Shown in pieces: positions 1-6,095 of a stretch of DNA of 7,834 nt. Location: the NCBI GenBank assembly GCA_964485555.1, contig CAZAJN010000014.1:1-7834 (forward strand). Direction: 5' to 3'. The stretch's first letter is position 1, and every line of letters begins with the position of its first letter. The translations under genes were made by a program, and so were the position numbers. Below the pieces are notes generated by a model. That model was not told the DNA's origin, searched no databases, and saw only the letters and a list, made by a program, of their open reading frames with translations. This DNA comes from GWC2-37-8 sp964485555 (GTDB lineage Bacteria > Patescibacteriota > Minisyncoccia > Moranbacterales > GWC2-37-73).

Positions 1-140
1 CCAGATCTTAAGGGACGAGAAGTTGCAGTTACTAGTCTTTGGAAAATACTGTGGCGTGATATGATTGCCTTTGTAATGGTACTTTCTCCGCAACCCGTGG
101 GACCACCCAAAATTAAAACTTTATTGTTTGATTTTCTCAT
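1..140 (-). CDS. Guanylate kinase-like protein, N-terminal fragment, P-loop Lys replaced by Glu
   Basis: The minus strand reads from ATG at 140-138 for 46 codons before leaving the window. The protein has a hydrophobic beta strand (residues 8-12), a glycine-rich P-loop (G13-P-T-G-C-G18-E19-S20-T21), then a TSRPLRSG stretch near residues 40-47. The latter matches the GMP-binding T-[ST]-R-x-x-R-x-G-E motif of guanylate kinases, which phosphorylate GMP to GDP with ATP. In the Walker A pattern GxxxxGK[ST] the essential lysine should be residue 19; here codon 84-86 reads GAA (Glu). A true Gmk would be expected to be crippled by this, so the gene may be a divergent non-catalytic paralogue, a decaying copy, or carry a one-base sequence error (AAA to GAA). 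No other start codon lies between this ATG and an in-frame upstream stop, and there is no Shine-Dalgarno sequence. The family call rests on only 46 residues. Confidence 0.72.
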   Translation of the reverse strand, partial: MRKSNNKVLILGGPTGCGESTITKAIISRHSIFQRLVTATSRPLRS

Positions 141-167
141 TGCTTTTTTATTATCAAATAATAAATT

Positions 168-196
168 ATTATATCTTTATAATACCAAGAAAGCAA
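168..196 (-). promoter_or_regulatory. Putative sigma-70 promoter of the guanylate kinase-like gene
   Basis: On the minus strand a perfect -10 TATAAT (173-168) lies 17 bp downstream of TTGCTT (196-191), which matches only the TTG half of the -35 consensus. It is 28 bp upstream of the kinase ATG and downstream of the S1 terminator, so the kinase gene is probably transcribed separately from S1. Confidence 0.5.
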
Positions 197-206
197 GCTT
201 TTTGAC

Positions 207-240
207 AGCAAAAAACCGCTATCACTAGCGGTTTTTTGCT
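207..240 (-). terminator. Intrinsic terminator after the S1 gene
   Basis: A perfect 14-bp inverted repeat (207-220 with 227-240) has a 6-nt loop. The stem combines a CCGCT/AGCGG core with A/T runs, so it carries a T tract on either strand. It lies 43 nt after the S1 stop codon and upstream of the kinase promoter, so it ends S1 transcription. Confidence 0.88.
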
Positions 241-251
241 TATTTTCTGAA

Positions 252-277
252 AGCTAGTAGCTAGAAGCTAGAAGCTA
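252..277. repeat. 7-bp tandem repeat, about 3.7 copies
   Basis: The units are AGCTAGT, AGCTAGA, AGCTAGA and a partial AGCTA, in exact register. The block sits between the S1 stop codon (284-286) and its terminator, so it would be in the S1 mRNA 3' end. AGCT is self-complementary, so units can pair with each other. No function is assigned. Confidence 0.85.
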
Positions 278-283
278 ACAAAA

Positions 284-1513
284 CTATTTCTTGACGATCA
301 TCAAGCCCATGCGATGATCTTTTGGCTCAATAGAAAGGATTTTCCAATCATATGTTTCACCAGCGTGCAAGATTTCATCCATTTTCTTTCCGGGATAAAC
401 TTCTTGGAATTCGCTAACGTGAGCAAGACCATGAATGTCCTTGTCCAGATATACAAATGCCCCAAAAGGATTGATCTTGTCGATTTTCCCCTGAACGATA
501 TCACCAACAGTGTATTTTTCAGCGATTTCACTCCAAGGATCCTTGGCAAGTGCCTTCATAGAAAGAGAGATTCTGGTGTCATCAATACCGATAATCTTAG
601 CCTTGACTTTGTCCCCAGTTTTGACGATTGAACGAGGATCATCGATAAGCTGCCAAGCAAGTTCAGAAATGTGAACCAAACCTTCCAATTTGTCGCTTTC
701 GCGATCTGACCCAACCTTAGCTGGTGGAAGGAATTTGACGAATGCTCCGAAGTCAACAACTCCGCTGATTTCACCTTCAATAGTGTCTCCGGCTTGCAAT
801 TGAGCAATAACTTCTTTTTCTTTTTCACTTGAAGCAGCGCGTTCAGAAACGATCAGTTTTTCAGTTTCGCGGTCTGCGTCCAAGATTCGAACCAAAATTT
901 CTTTTCCAACCAATTTTTTGAGCAGCTCAAGAATTTTGTTCTTGTCTCCGTCTTCAACGCGAGGATAGTGTTCGCTAGATAGCTGAGAAACAGGCACGAA
1001 TCCAGTGATTCCATTGACTTCAACCATAAGGCCTCCCTTGTTAGCATCAAGAACTTTGGTTGTGACCACGCCCATGGCATCTCTTTTTGCCTCAAGATCA
1101 TCCCATGCTCTTTCATACGAAGCCTCACGGATGGAAAGTTCAATGTAGCCATCTTCATTTTCCATGTCAATCAAAGTTGCGCCAACCTTGTCACCTTTTT
1201 TGATTTTGCCTACAGCCAAACCGTCTTTGATTTCTTTTCCAAGAACAATACCGGTTCCGAGTGCTCCCAAGTCCAAAAGCAGGGAGTTTGAAGTGATGTC
1301 AATAACAAAACCTTCCAAAACATCTCCTAATTGTGGAATCTTGACTGGATTTTCCTCCAAAAGAATCGCCATAGGAGAAAGATCGGCTTCTTCCTCAACT
1401 TTCACTGCTGGAGCTTTTTTTGCTTTGGCAGGCTGCTTAACTACTTCCTCCTCTTTGATTTTGTCGACTTCCTCAGCCAATTTGTCCAAAATATCCTTCT
1501 TTACTGTTGTCAT
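284..1513 (-). CDS. rpsA: 30S ribosomal protein S1, four S1 domains
   Basis: A 409-aa protein made of S1 (OB-fold) RNA-binding domains. In the ribosome S1 binds mRNA and helps place it on the small subunit. A charged Lys/Glu-rich N-terminal tail (about 1-58) precedes domain 1 (61-131, degenerate), domain 2 (145-226), domain 3 (239-322, with DFGAFV and LVHISELAW) and domain 4 (334-409, with PFGAFVYLD and LAHVSEF). E. coli S1 has six domains (about 557 aa), so this is a short form, as is common outside Proteobacteria. Domain 3 carries an apparent loop insertion of roughly ten residues (about 263-275) between FGAFVKF and LEGLVHIS. The ATG at 1513 gives the full N-terminal tail but has no Shine-Dalgarno sequence, only an A-rich stretch (AAAAAAT) before it. 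The gene is monocistronic by layout: a structured leader upstream and a terminator downstream. Another multi-S1 RNA-binding protein is possible but less likely. Confidence 0.9.
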   Translation of the reverse strand: MTTVKKDILDKLAEEVDKIKEEEVVKQPAKAKKAPAVKVEEEADLSPMAILLEENPVKIPQLGDVLEGFVIDITSNSLLLDLGALGTGIVLGKEIKDGLAVGKIKKGDKVGATLIDMENEDGYIELSIREASYERAWDDLEAKRDAMGVVTTKVLDANKGGLMVEVNGITGFVPVSQLSSEHYPRVEDGDKNKILELLKKLVGKEILVRILDADRETEKLIVSERAASSEKEKEVIAQLQAGDTIEGEISGVVDFGAFVKFLPPAKVGSDRESDKLEGLVHISELAWQLIDDPRSIVKTGDKVKAKIIGIDDTRISLSMKALAKDPWSEIAEKYTVGDIVQGKIDKINPFGAFVYLDKDIHGLAHVSEFQEVYPGKKMDEILHAGETYDWKILSIEPKDHRMGLMIVKK

Positions 1514-1594
1514 ATTTTTTGATTTCGCAAGTTGTGCCCCTTGCTAAAGTTAAAAATTAATTGATGACACAAAAAAATTCCCTTATCTAAAGGA

Positions 1595-1653
1595 AATTAT
1601 TAAGAACTCAGTGTGAAATTAAGACATTTCACTATTTAGTTTTCTTAATAATT
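1595..1653 (-). promoter_or_regulatory. Long hairpin in the presumed S1 mRNA leader
   Basis: AATTATTAAGAA (1595-1606) pairs perfectly with TTCTTAATAATT (1642-1653). Inside, C607-T608 (last three digits) can pair with A638-G639, and GTGAAAT (1613-1619) pairs perfectly with ATTTCAC (1626-1632) around a 6-nt loop. That gives about 21 bp in one interrupted stem, ending 82 nt upstream of the S1 start. There is no adjacent long T tract and no gene end nearby, so a leader regulatory structure is more likely than a terminator. S1 represses its own translation through leader structure in E. coli; the same role here is only a guess. Confidence 0.6.
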
Positions 1654-1697
1654 ACTTTACTTAACTACCTTACATCATAATAATACTTTTGGCAAGT

Positions 1698-1738
1698 CCT
1701 GGAGGCCTTTTTCAAAAAATTTCCCTGGGGGCATTTTT
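1698..1738. repeat. Two GC-rich 15-bp direct repeats
   Basis: CCTGGAGGCCTTTTT (1698-1712) and CCTGGGGGCATTTTT (1724-1738) match at 13 of 15 positions with a 26-bp period. They stand out in an AT-rich intergenic region, just upstream of the possible S1 -10 block, where a regulator could bind. Confidence 0.6.
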
Positions 1739-1830
1739 AACGTTTTTGTGCAGTTTGTAGTCCCTTAAAACCATAACTAAATGTCACACTTGAAGGGAGC
1801 TTAGGAGCTAAAATTGCTCGACAAGGCATT

Positions 1831-1861
1831 TTGACTATGATATTATTATTTATGTAATAAT
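1831..1861 (+). promoter_or_regulatory. Putative promoter of the MBL hydrolase gene
   Basis: TTGACT (1831-1836, 5 of 6 matches to the -35) is followed after 19 bp by AATAAT (1856-1861), preceded by an extended -10 TG (1853-1854). TATACT (1862-1867) is an alternative -10 but has no well-spaced -35. Either one puts the transcript start within about 10 nt of the ATG at 1876, so the mRNA would be leaderless or nearly so. Confidence 0.45.
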
Positions 1862-1875
1862 TATACTTTTCAATT

Positions 1876-2538
1876 ATGCAGATTCAATATTATGGTCAAT
1901 CCTGTTTCAAGATAATAACCAAGCCAGCCGGACGAGCCACCGAGGATGTTGTTTTTTTTATTGATCCTTTCGGAAAAGAATTGGGCATTCGTCCGCCACA
2001 GGGTCAAGCGGATGTTGTTTTTGTTTCACATGACCATTTTGATCACAACAATGTAAGCGCCATCAAGGGCGAACCTGTCATAATTGACACCCCGGGGGAA
2101 TATGCAGTCAAGGGAATAAATGTGGTTGGAATAGATTCCTTCCATGATGGTGAAGAAGGTGCAGTGAAGGGTCGCTCAACTATTTTCATTTTAGAAGCGG
2201 AAGAATTGAAAATCTGTCATCTGGGAGATTTAGGATCAGATTTAAGTGGCAAACAATTGGAAGAAATTGATGGCGTTGACATATTGTTTATTCCAGTGGG
2301 AGGAAACCACACCATAGAAGGCAAGAAAGCAGCTGAATTGGTAAGAAAAATTGAACCAGCCATTGTCATTCCTATGCACTACAAAATTTCCGGATCAACT
2401 GCTGAAATTGAAGATGAATCAAAATTCTGTTCAGAAATGGGAAATTGCCCAAAGGAAAAAACCGCGAAATTAAACATCAAGAAAAAAGATTTGGAAGGGA
2501 AGACTATGGAAGTAATTTTGATGGATCACGAGGCATAG
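1876..2538 (+). CDS. MBL-fold metal-dependent hydrolase (UlaG/Lactamase_B_3-like)
   Basis: A 220-aa, probably cytoplasmic, metallo-beta-lactamase-fold protein. The metal site is readable: the HxHxDH motif is H52-D-H54-F-D56-H57, followed by DTPGEY (71-76), H90, the HLGD segment (H115, D118) and H168 in IPMHY. D30 in the FIDPF strand is also typical of this subfamily. The YYGQSCFKI opening and the TPGEY motif match the small UlaG-like/PF13483 hydrolases; UlaG itself is an L-ascorbate-6-phosphate lactonase, but the substrate here cannot be inferred. The length is normal for the family. The start is ATG at 1876, without a Shine-Dalgarno sequence and only about 10 nt from the likely transcript start. 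A single-TM protein gene follows after 39 nt and is probably co-transcribed. Confidence 0.9.
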   Translation: MQIQYYGQSCFKIITKPAGRATEDVVFFIDPFGKELGIRPPQGQADVVFVSHDHFDHNNVSAIKGEPVIIDTPGEYAVKGINVVGIDSFHDGEEGAVKGRSTIFILEAEELKICHLGDLGSDLSGKQLEEIDGVDILFIPVGGNHTIEGKKAAELVRKIEPAIVIPMHYKISGSTAEIEDESKFCSEMGNCPKEKTAKLNIKKKDLEGKTMEVILMDHEA

Positions 2539-2577
2539 ATATCGTGCTGTGTAATGTAATTCTTAGTTTGTTTTTTC

Positions 2578-2934
2578 ATGAACATCTCAGAAAAAATTGC
2601 CGCTATCAGAAAGCAACCTGAGCACATCAGACTCAGATATGTCTGGGCCTGTGTAGGATTTTCCATGCTGTTGATCATGATAATCTGGTTTTTTTCCATT
2701 GCTTCTTTGTTTCAAAACGATTACGAACAAACAGGCACTGATAGCGTTGAAACTTTGAAAAACCAACTCCAGGACATCAATCAACAAGCTCCATCGCTGG
2801 AAGATTTCGCACAAACACCTCTGACCATAGGCAATGAGGGCATAATTACAGATAAAAATTCTGATGAATTTGAATATCCCCAAAATACCGAATCTGAAAT
2901 TCCACAGTCTCCAGCATATTCAAATGAAGAATAA
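2578..2934 (+). CDS. Hypothetical single-pass membrane protein with acidic tail
   Basis: A 118-aa protein of unknown function. A basic amphipathic N-terminus (1-20, with the EKIAAIRKQPEHIRLRY run) precedes one strong transmembrane helix (about 21-45, rich in L, I, M, W, F). A polar, acidic, Q/E/S/P-rich C-terminal tail follows (46-118) with no visible domain or cysteine motif. The positive-inside rule suggests the N-terminus is cytoplasmic and the tail outside. It starts 39 nt after the MBL hydrolase gene with no promoter seen between them, so the two probably form an operon. There is no Shine-Dalgarno sequence; a T-run precedes the ATG. The coding call is supported by the clear TM helix and the tight spacing. 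No named family is recognised. Confidence 0.75.
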   Translation: MNISEKIAAIRKQPEHIRLRYVWACVGFSMLLIMIIWFFSIASLFQNDYEQTGTDSVETLKNQLQDINQQAPSLEDFAQTPLTIGNEGIITDKNSDEFEYPQNTESEIPQSPAYSNEE

Positions 2935-2957
2935 ATACAAATATTGACCGTTTCCCA

Positions 2958-2997
2958 TTAAATAAACTTGAGGAATTCATGTTTGTTTAATTTTTTT
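2958..2997 (+). terminator. AT-rich hairpin with T tract, possible terminator before gyrA
   Basis: TTAAATAAAC (2958-2967) pairs with GTTTGTTTAA (2981-2990) with a single wobble, and three inner pairs (TGA 2969-2971 with TCA 2977-2979) tighten the loop. Seven Ts follow immediately (2991-2997). The stem is poor in G/C, so termination may be partial. If it works, gyrA needs its own promoter in the next 60 nt, where TTTAAT (3010-3015) is the only -10-like sequence. Confidence 0.5.
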
Positions 2998-3058
2998 AAT
3001 AACAAGCCATTTAATCTGAACTTGGAAAAGCAATGCTTTTTTAAGATTCTCCCATAAT

Positions 3059-5521
3059 ATGAAAGCGACTCCGCAAAAAAAATTAGACTTTCCGGTTGCT
3101 AATGTGGAACCAAGACAAATCGTAGCTGAAGTGCAGCAATCATATTTGGATTATGCCATGAGCGTTATCGTTGCTCGTGCACTTCCTGATGTTCGCGATG
3201 GCCTCAAGCCTGTTCATCGTAGAATTTTGTATTCCATGTGGGACACAGGTCTTCGCCCAACTGCAAAATTTAGAAAGTCAGCTACTGTAGTCGGAGAAGT
3301 GCTTGGTAAGTATCATCCGCATGGAGATACTGCTGTCTATGATTCGATGGTTCGCTTGGCGCAAGATTTTTCTCTTCGCTATCCGCTCGTCTGGGGACAA
3401 GGAAACTTCGGTTCTATGGATGGAGACAGCGCTGCTGCTTATCGATATACAGAAGCCAAACTGAAAGCTATTGCTGAAGAAATGCTTTTCGATATTGAGA
3501 AAGACACAGTTGATTTCATTCCAAACTTTGACGGCGTCCACAAGGAGCCGATGGTTCTTCCAGCCAAACTTCCGCAGCTTTTGCTTAATGGAACCATGGG
3601 TATCGCAGTGGGTATGGCGACAAATATTCCTCCACACAACCTCAATGAACTCGCTGACGCAATCAATCACTTGATTGACAATCCTGAGGCAAATGTTGAC
3701 GACCTGATGAAGTTCATCAAAGGGCCTGATTTTCCAACTGGTGGAATTATGTACAACACACCTGGAATCAAAGAGGCTTATTCAACCGGGCGCGGAAAGA
3801 TTGTTACTCGTGCCAAAGCAGAAATTATTGAAACAAAATCAGGAAGTTTCAATATCGTCATAACTGAAATCACATATCTGACCAACAAATCGAACTTGAT
3901 CATCAAGATTGCTGACTTGGTCAAAGAAGGAAAGGTTCTTGGTATCAAAGATCTTCGCGATGAATCCGACAAGGATGGAGTTCGCATTGTGATTGAATTG
4001 AAAAAGGACGCTTACGCGCAAAAAGTTTTGAACAAGCTGTACAATATGACAGATCTTCAAAAGAATTTCAATGTGAACATGTTGGCACTTGTTGATGGAA
4101 TCGATCCACAAATTCTTTCATTAAAATCAATTCTTGAGCACTACATCATCCACCGCAATATTGTCGTGACCAGAAGAACGCAATTTGAACTTAACAAAGC
4201 CAAAGACAGGGCACACATATTAGAAGGATTGAAGATTGCACTTGATAACATCGATGCTGTCATTGAAACCATCAAGAAATCTCCAACCAAAGAAGAGGCC
4301 CATGCAAACTTAATGCGCAAGTTCAAACTTTCTGAACGGCAAGCTAGCGCCATTTTGGAAATGAGATTGCAAACATTGGCAGGATTAGAAAGAAAGAAAA
4401 TTGAAGATGAACTGGCAGAAAAATTGAAACTTATTGCTTTCTTGGAGGACTTGCTATCAAGCCCTAAGAAAATTTTGGCAGTAGTAAAGGATGAATTGAT
4501 TGCACTCAAAGAAAAATTCGGAGACGAACGCAAAACAAAGGTTCTCAAAACCGGAATTGAAGAATTCAAGCAAGAAGATTTGATTCCGAACGAAGAGGCA
4601 ATCATCACCATTTCCCAAGACGGATACATCAAAAGAATGAACCCTGATGTATACAAAGTTCAAAAAAGAGGAGGCAAAGGAGTCATTGGAGCCACAACTC
4701 GCGAAGGCGACGTCATCGAAAAAGTGACAAGCGTGATGGCTCATGACAATCTGATGTTCTTCACCAATTCCGGAAAAGTTTTCCAGACCAAGGCTTATGA
4801 AATTCCGGAATCATCCAGGACTTCAAAAGGACAAGCTGTGGTCAACTTCCTGCAACTTGCGCAAGAAGAAAAGATTACTGCCATGATTCCTTACAACAAA
4901 TCTGACGGCTACAAATTCTTCTTCATGACAACAACACTCGGTGTTGTGAAGAAGTCAAAGATTGAAGATTTTGACAATGTGCGTCGCTCAGGTCTTATTG
5001 CAATCACACTGGACAAAGGTGACACCCTGAACTGGGTTCAACCCACGACCGGAACAGATGAGATTGTTATCAGCACCTCAGAAGGACAAGCGATCCGCTT
5101 CAAAGAATCTGATGTCCGAGCCATGGGACGCGGAGCAGCCGGAGTTCGCGGAATAAAACTTAAGATTTCAGACAAGGTTATTGGCATGGATGTCGTTGCT
5201 AAAGGTCAAAAAGGAAATCAACTTTTGATCATCACTGAAAACGGCTATGGAAAAAGAACTGATCTAAAATCCTATAAGATCCAGAAAAGAGGAGGAAGCG
5301 GAATCAAGACTGCCAAAGTAACCGCCAAGATTGGAAAACTGGTCGGAGCAAATATTGTCAATGTCGACGATATTGAAGGAGATCTTTTCATCACTTCACT
5401 TCAAGGACAAATAATCCGCATTCCACTTGCCAGCATTTCAGTTCTTGGAAGAGCAACTCAAGGTGTTCGCATCATGAAACCAAATGCCGGAGACAAAGTT
5501 GCGGCTTCAGCTATAATATAA
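3059..5521 (+). CDS. gyrA: DNA gyrase subunit A
   Basis: An 820-aa type II topoisomerase A subunit; with GyrB it introduces negative supercoils using ATP. The N-terminal breakage-reunion domain begins at about 20 with the conserved YLDYAMSVIVARALPDVRDG run. The catalytic tyrosine is Y130 in AAYRYTE, after R129. The quinolone-determining helix reads GKYHPHGDTAVYD (83-95), so E. coli S83 and D87 correspond to T91 and D95; Thr there is natural in many bacteria. A coiled-coil tower and C gate follow (about 370-500), then the C-terminal beta-pinwheel with the GyrA box QKRGGKG (535-541), which supports GyrA over ParC, and a second box-like QKRGGSG (742-748). The protein ends without the acidic tail of E. 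coli GyrA (875 aa). The ATG at 3059 has no Shine-Dalgarno sequence. A small hairpin (AAAAGC 3026-3031 with GCTTTT 3035-3040) lies 18 nt before it. gyrB is not in the window. Confidence 0.97.
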   Translation: MKATPQKKLDFPVANVEPRQIVAEVQQSYLDYAMSVIVARALPDVRDGLKPVHRRILYSMWDTGLRPTAKFRKSATVVGEVLGKYHPHGDTAVYDSMVRLAQDFSLRYPLVWGQGNFGSMDGDSAAAYRYTEAKLKAIAEEMLFDIEKDTVDFIPNFDGVHKEPMVLPAKLPQLLLNGTMGIAVGMATNIPPHNLNELADAINHLIDNPEANVDDLMKFIKGPDFPTGGIMYNTPGIKEAYSTGRGKIVTRAKAEIIETKSGSFNIVITEITYLTNKSNLIIKIADLVKEGKVLGIKDLRDESDKDGVRIVIELKKDAYAQKVLNKLYNMTDLQKNFNVNMLALVDGIDPQILSLKSILEHYIIHRNIVVTRRTQFELNKAKDRAHILEGLKIALDNIDAVIETIKKSPTKEEAHANLMRKFKLSERQASAILEMRLQTLAGLERKKIEDELAEKLKLIAFLEDLLSSPKKILAVVKDELIALKEKFGDERKTKVLKTGIEEFKQEDLIPNEEAIITISQDGYIKRMNPDVYKVQKRGGKGVIGATTREGDVIEKVTSVMAHDNLMFFTNSGKVFQTKAYEIPESSRTSKGQAVVNFLQLAQEEKITAMIPYNKSDGYKFFFMTTTLGVVKKSKIEDFDNVRRSGLIAITLDKGDTLNWVQPTTGTDEIVISTSEGQAIRFKESDVRAMGRGAAGVRGIKLKISDKVIGMDVVAKGQKGNQLLIITENGYGKRTDLKSYKIQKRGGSGIKTAKVTAKIGKLVGANIVNVDDIEGDLFITSLQGQIIRIPLASISVLGRATQGVRIMKPNAGDKVAASAII

Positions 5522-5534
5522 AATTACTCTTCTC

Positions 5535-5574
5535 ATAAAACCCTGCCAATGTGAAATGGCAGGGTTTTATTTAT
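5535..5574 (+). terminator. Intrinsic terminator of gyrA
   Basis: A perfect 14-bp inverted repeat (5535-5548 with 5557-5570) has an 8-nt loop. The CCCTGCCA/TGGCAGGG core is flanked by A and T runs, giving TTTTAT at the 3' side. It starts 13 nt after the gyrA stop codon and could also work on the minus strand. Confidence 0.88.
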
Positions 5575-5585
5575 ATCTATTTTTA

Positions 5586-5594
5586 TGATAAAAT
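5586..5594 (+). promoter_or_regulatory. Weak extended -10 candidate upstream of the Cys-rich gene
   Basis: TG-A-TAAAAT matches an extended -10 (5 of 6 in the hexamer) just after the gyrA terminator. No good -35 is present. It would give a leader of about 100 nt for the gene at 5704. Confidence 0.25.
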
Positions 5595-5703
5595 GTATCC
5601 ATAAGGCTTTCTGTTTACATCAATTTCATAATCTATTCCTGTATCTAAGCCAAATAATCACCAGGTATGGATAAAAGGAGTTGTGACGAAATAACCAAAT
5701 TTT

Positions 5704-5928
5704 ATGAGCAAAACAAAAAAATGGCTTGTCACAATCTTAGTCTTTATTCTATTAGCCGTGGAGTTATTCTTTGTAGTTCGTCCAAAATTGCACAGTGTGT
5801 GCACTCAACATAACACCATTGGTTTAAGATCTGGATCTTGTGATAAAGAGGCGCCATTTTTTTGTAAAACCACATATTATCCTGCAGTGTGCAAAGGTTG
5901 CCAAGATGCTGAGGGTTGTGGTTTTTAA
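5704..5928 (+). CDS. Small membrane-anchored or secreted protein with six cysteines
   Basis: A 74-aa protein of unknown function. A lysine-rich start (MSKTKK) and a strong hydrophobic helix (about 7-26) form a signal anchor or signal peptide; there is no lipobox cysteine right after the helix. The 48-residue outer part has six cysteines (C33, C46, C54, C63, C66, C72) spaced 12, 7, 8, 2 and 5 residues apart. An even number of cysteines outside the membrane suggests disulfide bonds; the single CxxC (63-66) also allows metal binding. The ATG at 5704 is the only start after an in-frame stop at 5692-5694. An AGGAG (5676-5680) is 23 nt upstream, too far for normal use. The gene stands alone between the gyrA terminator and a palindromic element. 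It could be chance coding, but the helix followed by cysteine-rich layout argues for a real gene. Confidence 0.62.
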   Translation: MSKTKKWLVTILVFILLAVELFFVVRPKLHSVCTQHNTIGLRSGSCDKEAPFFCKTTYYPAVCKGCQDAEGCGF

Positions 5929-5950
5929 AATTTTGTTACATCGCACAACA

Positions 5951-6007
5951 CGGCATATCTGGTTTCGCTACGCTACACACAAATGCTTCGCACCTCAGAT
6001 GATGCCG
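5951..6007. repeat. Imperfect palindromic intergenic element with GCGAAGC-type core
   Basis: CGGCATATCTG (5951-5961) pairs with CAGATGATGCCG (5996-6007) with a single-base bulge, making an 11-bp stem around a 34-nt loop. The interior is GC-richer than its surroundings and holds TTTCGCTACGCTAC and TGCTTCGC. It has no T tract, so it is not an obvious terminator. TGCTTCGC also occurs in the 6489-6594 element, hinting at a shared repeat family. Confidence 0.55.
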
Positions 6008-6019
6008 CGCCCGTTCTTC

Positions 6020-6048
6020 TTGCCAAAAAAGCTAATGCATGTTATGAT
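6020..6048 (+). promoter_or_regulatory. Sigma-70 promoter of rpsO
   Basis: TTGCCA (6020-6025, 5 of 6 matches) is followed after exactly 17 bp by TATGAT (6043-6048, 5 of 6), preceded by an extended -10 TG at 6040-6041. Transcription would start near 6055, giving a leader of about 96 nt for rpsO. Confidence 0.75.
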
Positions 6049-6095
6049 GTATCAGTAATCAATATTTAGAGCATTTATTGGTTTTCGGTCTTTCT

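Larger units (their letters stand above)
1514..1875. other. Divergent intergenic region between S1 and the MBL hydrolase gene
   Basis: This 362-nt AT-rich gap has no convincing gene. It holds, in order, the S1 upstream region, a long inverted repeat (1595-1653), a minus-strand -10-like block TATTATTATGAT (1685-1674) without a recognisable -35, two GC-rich direct repeats (1698-1738), a TCCCTT/AAGGGA inverted pair (1761-1766 and 1793-1798), and the plus-strand promoter of the hydrolase gene. S1 transcription probably starts near 1667 if the -10 block is real; that is inference. Confidence 0.7.

Noticed and set aside
301..1547. Several other long open frames over the S1 gene on both strands
   Set aside because: They are shadows of the S1 reading frame with no recognisable domain and no supporting start context.
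3053..3058. CATAAT as a gyrA -10 box
   Set aside because: It abuts the ATG, so transcription would start inside the coding region, and no -35 is placed correctly.
3305..3345. Thr at the GyrA position equivalent to E. coli S83 as a quinolone-resistance mutation
   Set aside because: Threonine is the natural residue there in many bacteria, so it gives no evidence of selection.
5667..5813. 48-codon frame from ATG 5667 overlapping the Cys-rich gene
   Set aside because: It has no helix or motif and lies out of frame with the better-supported protein at 5704.
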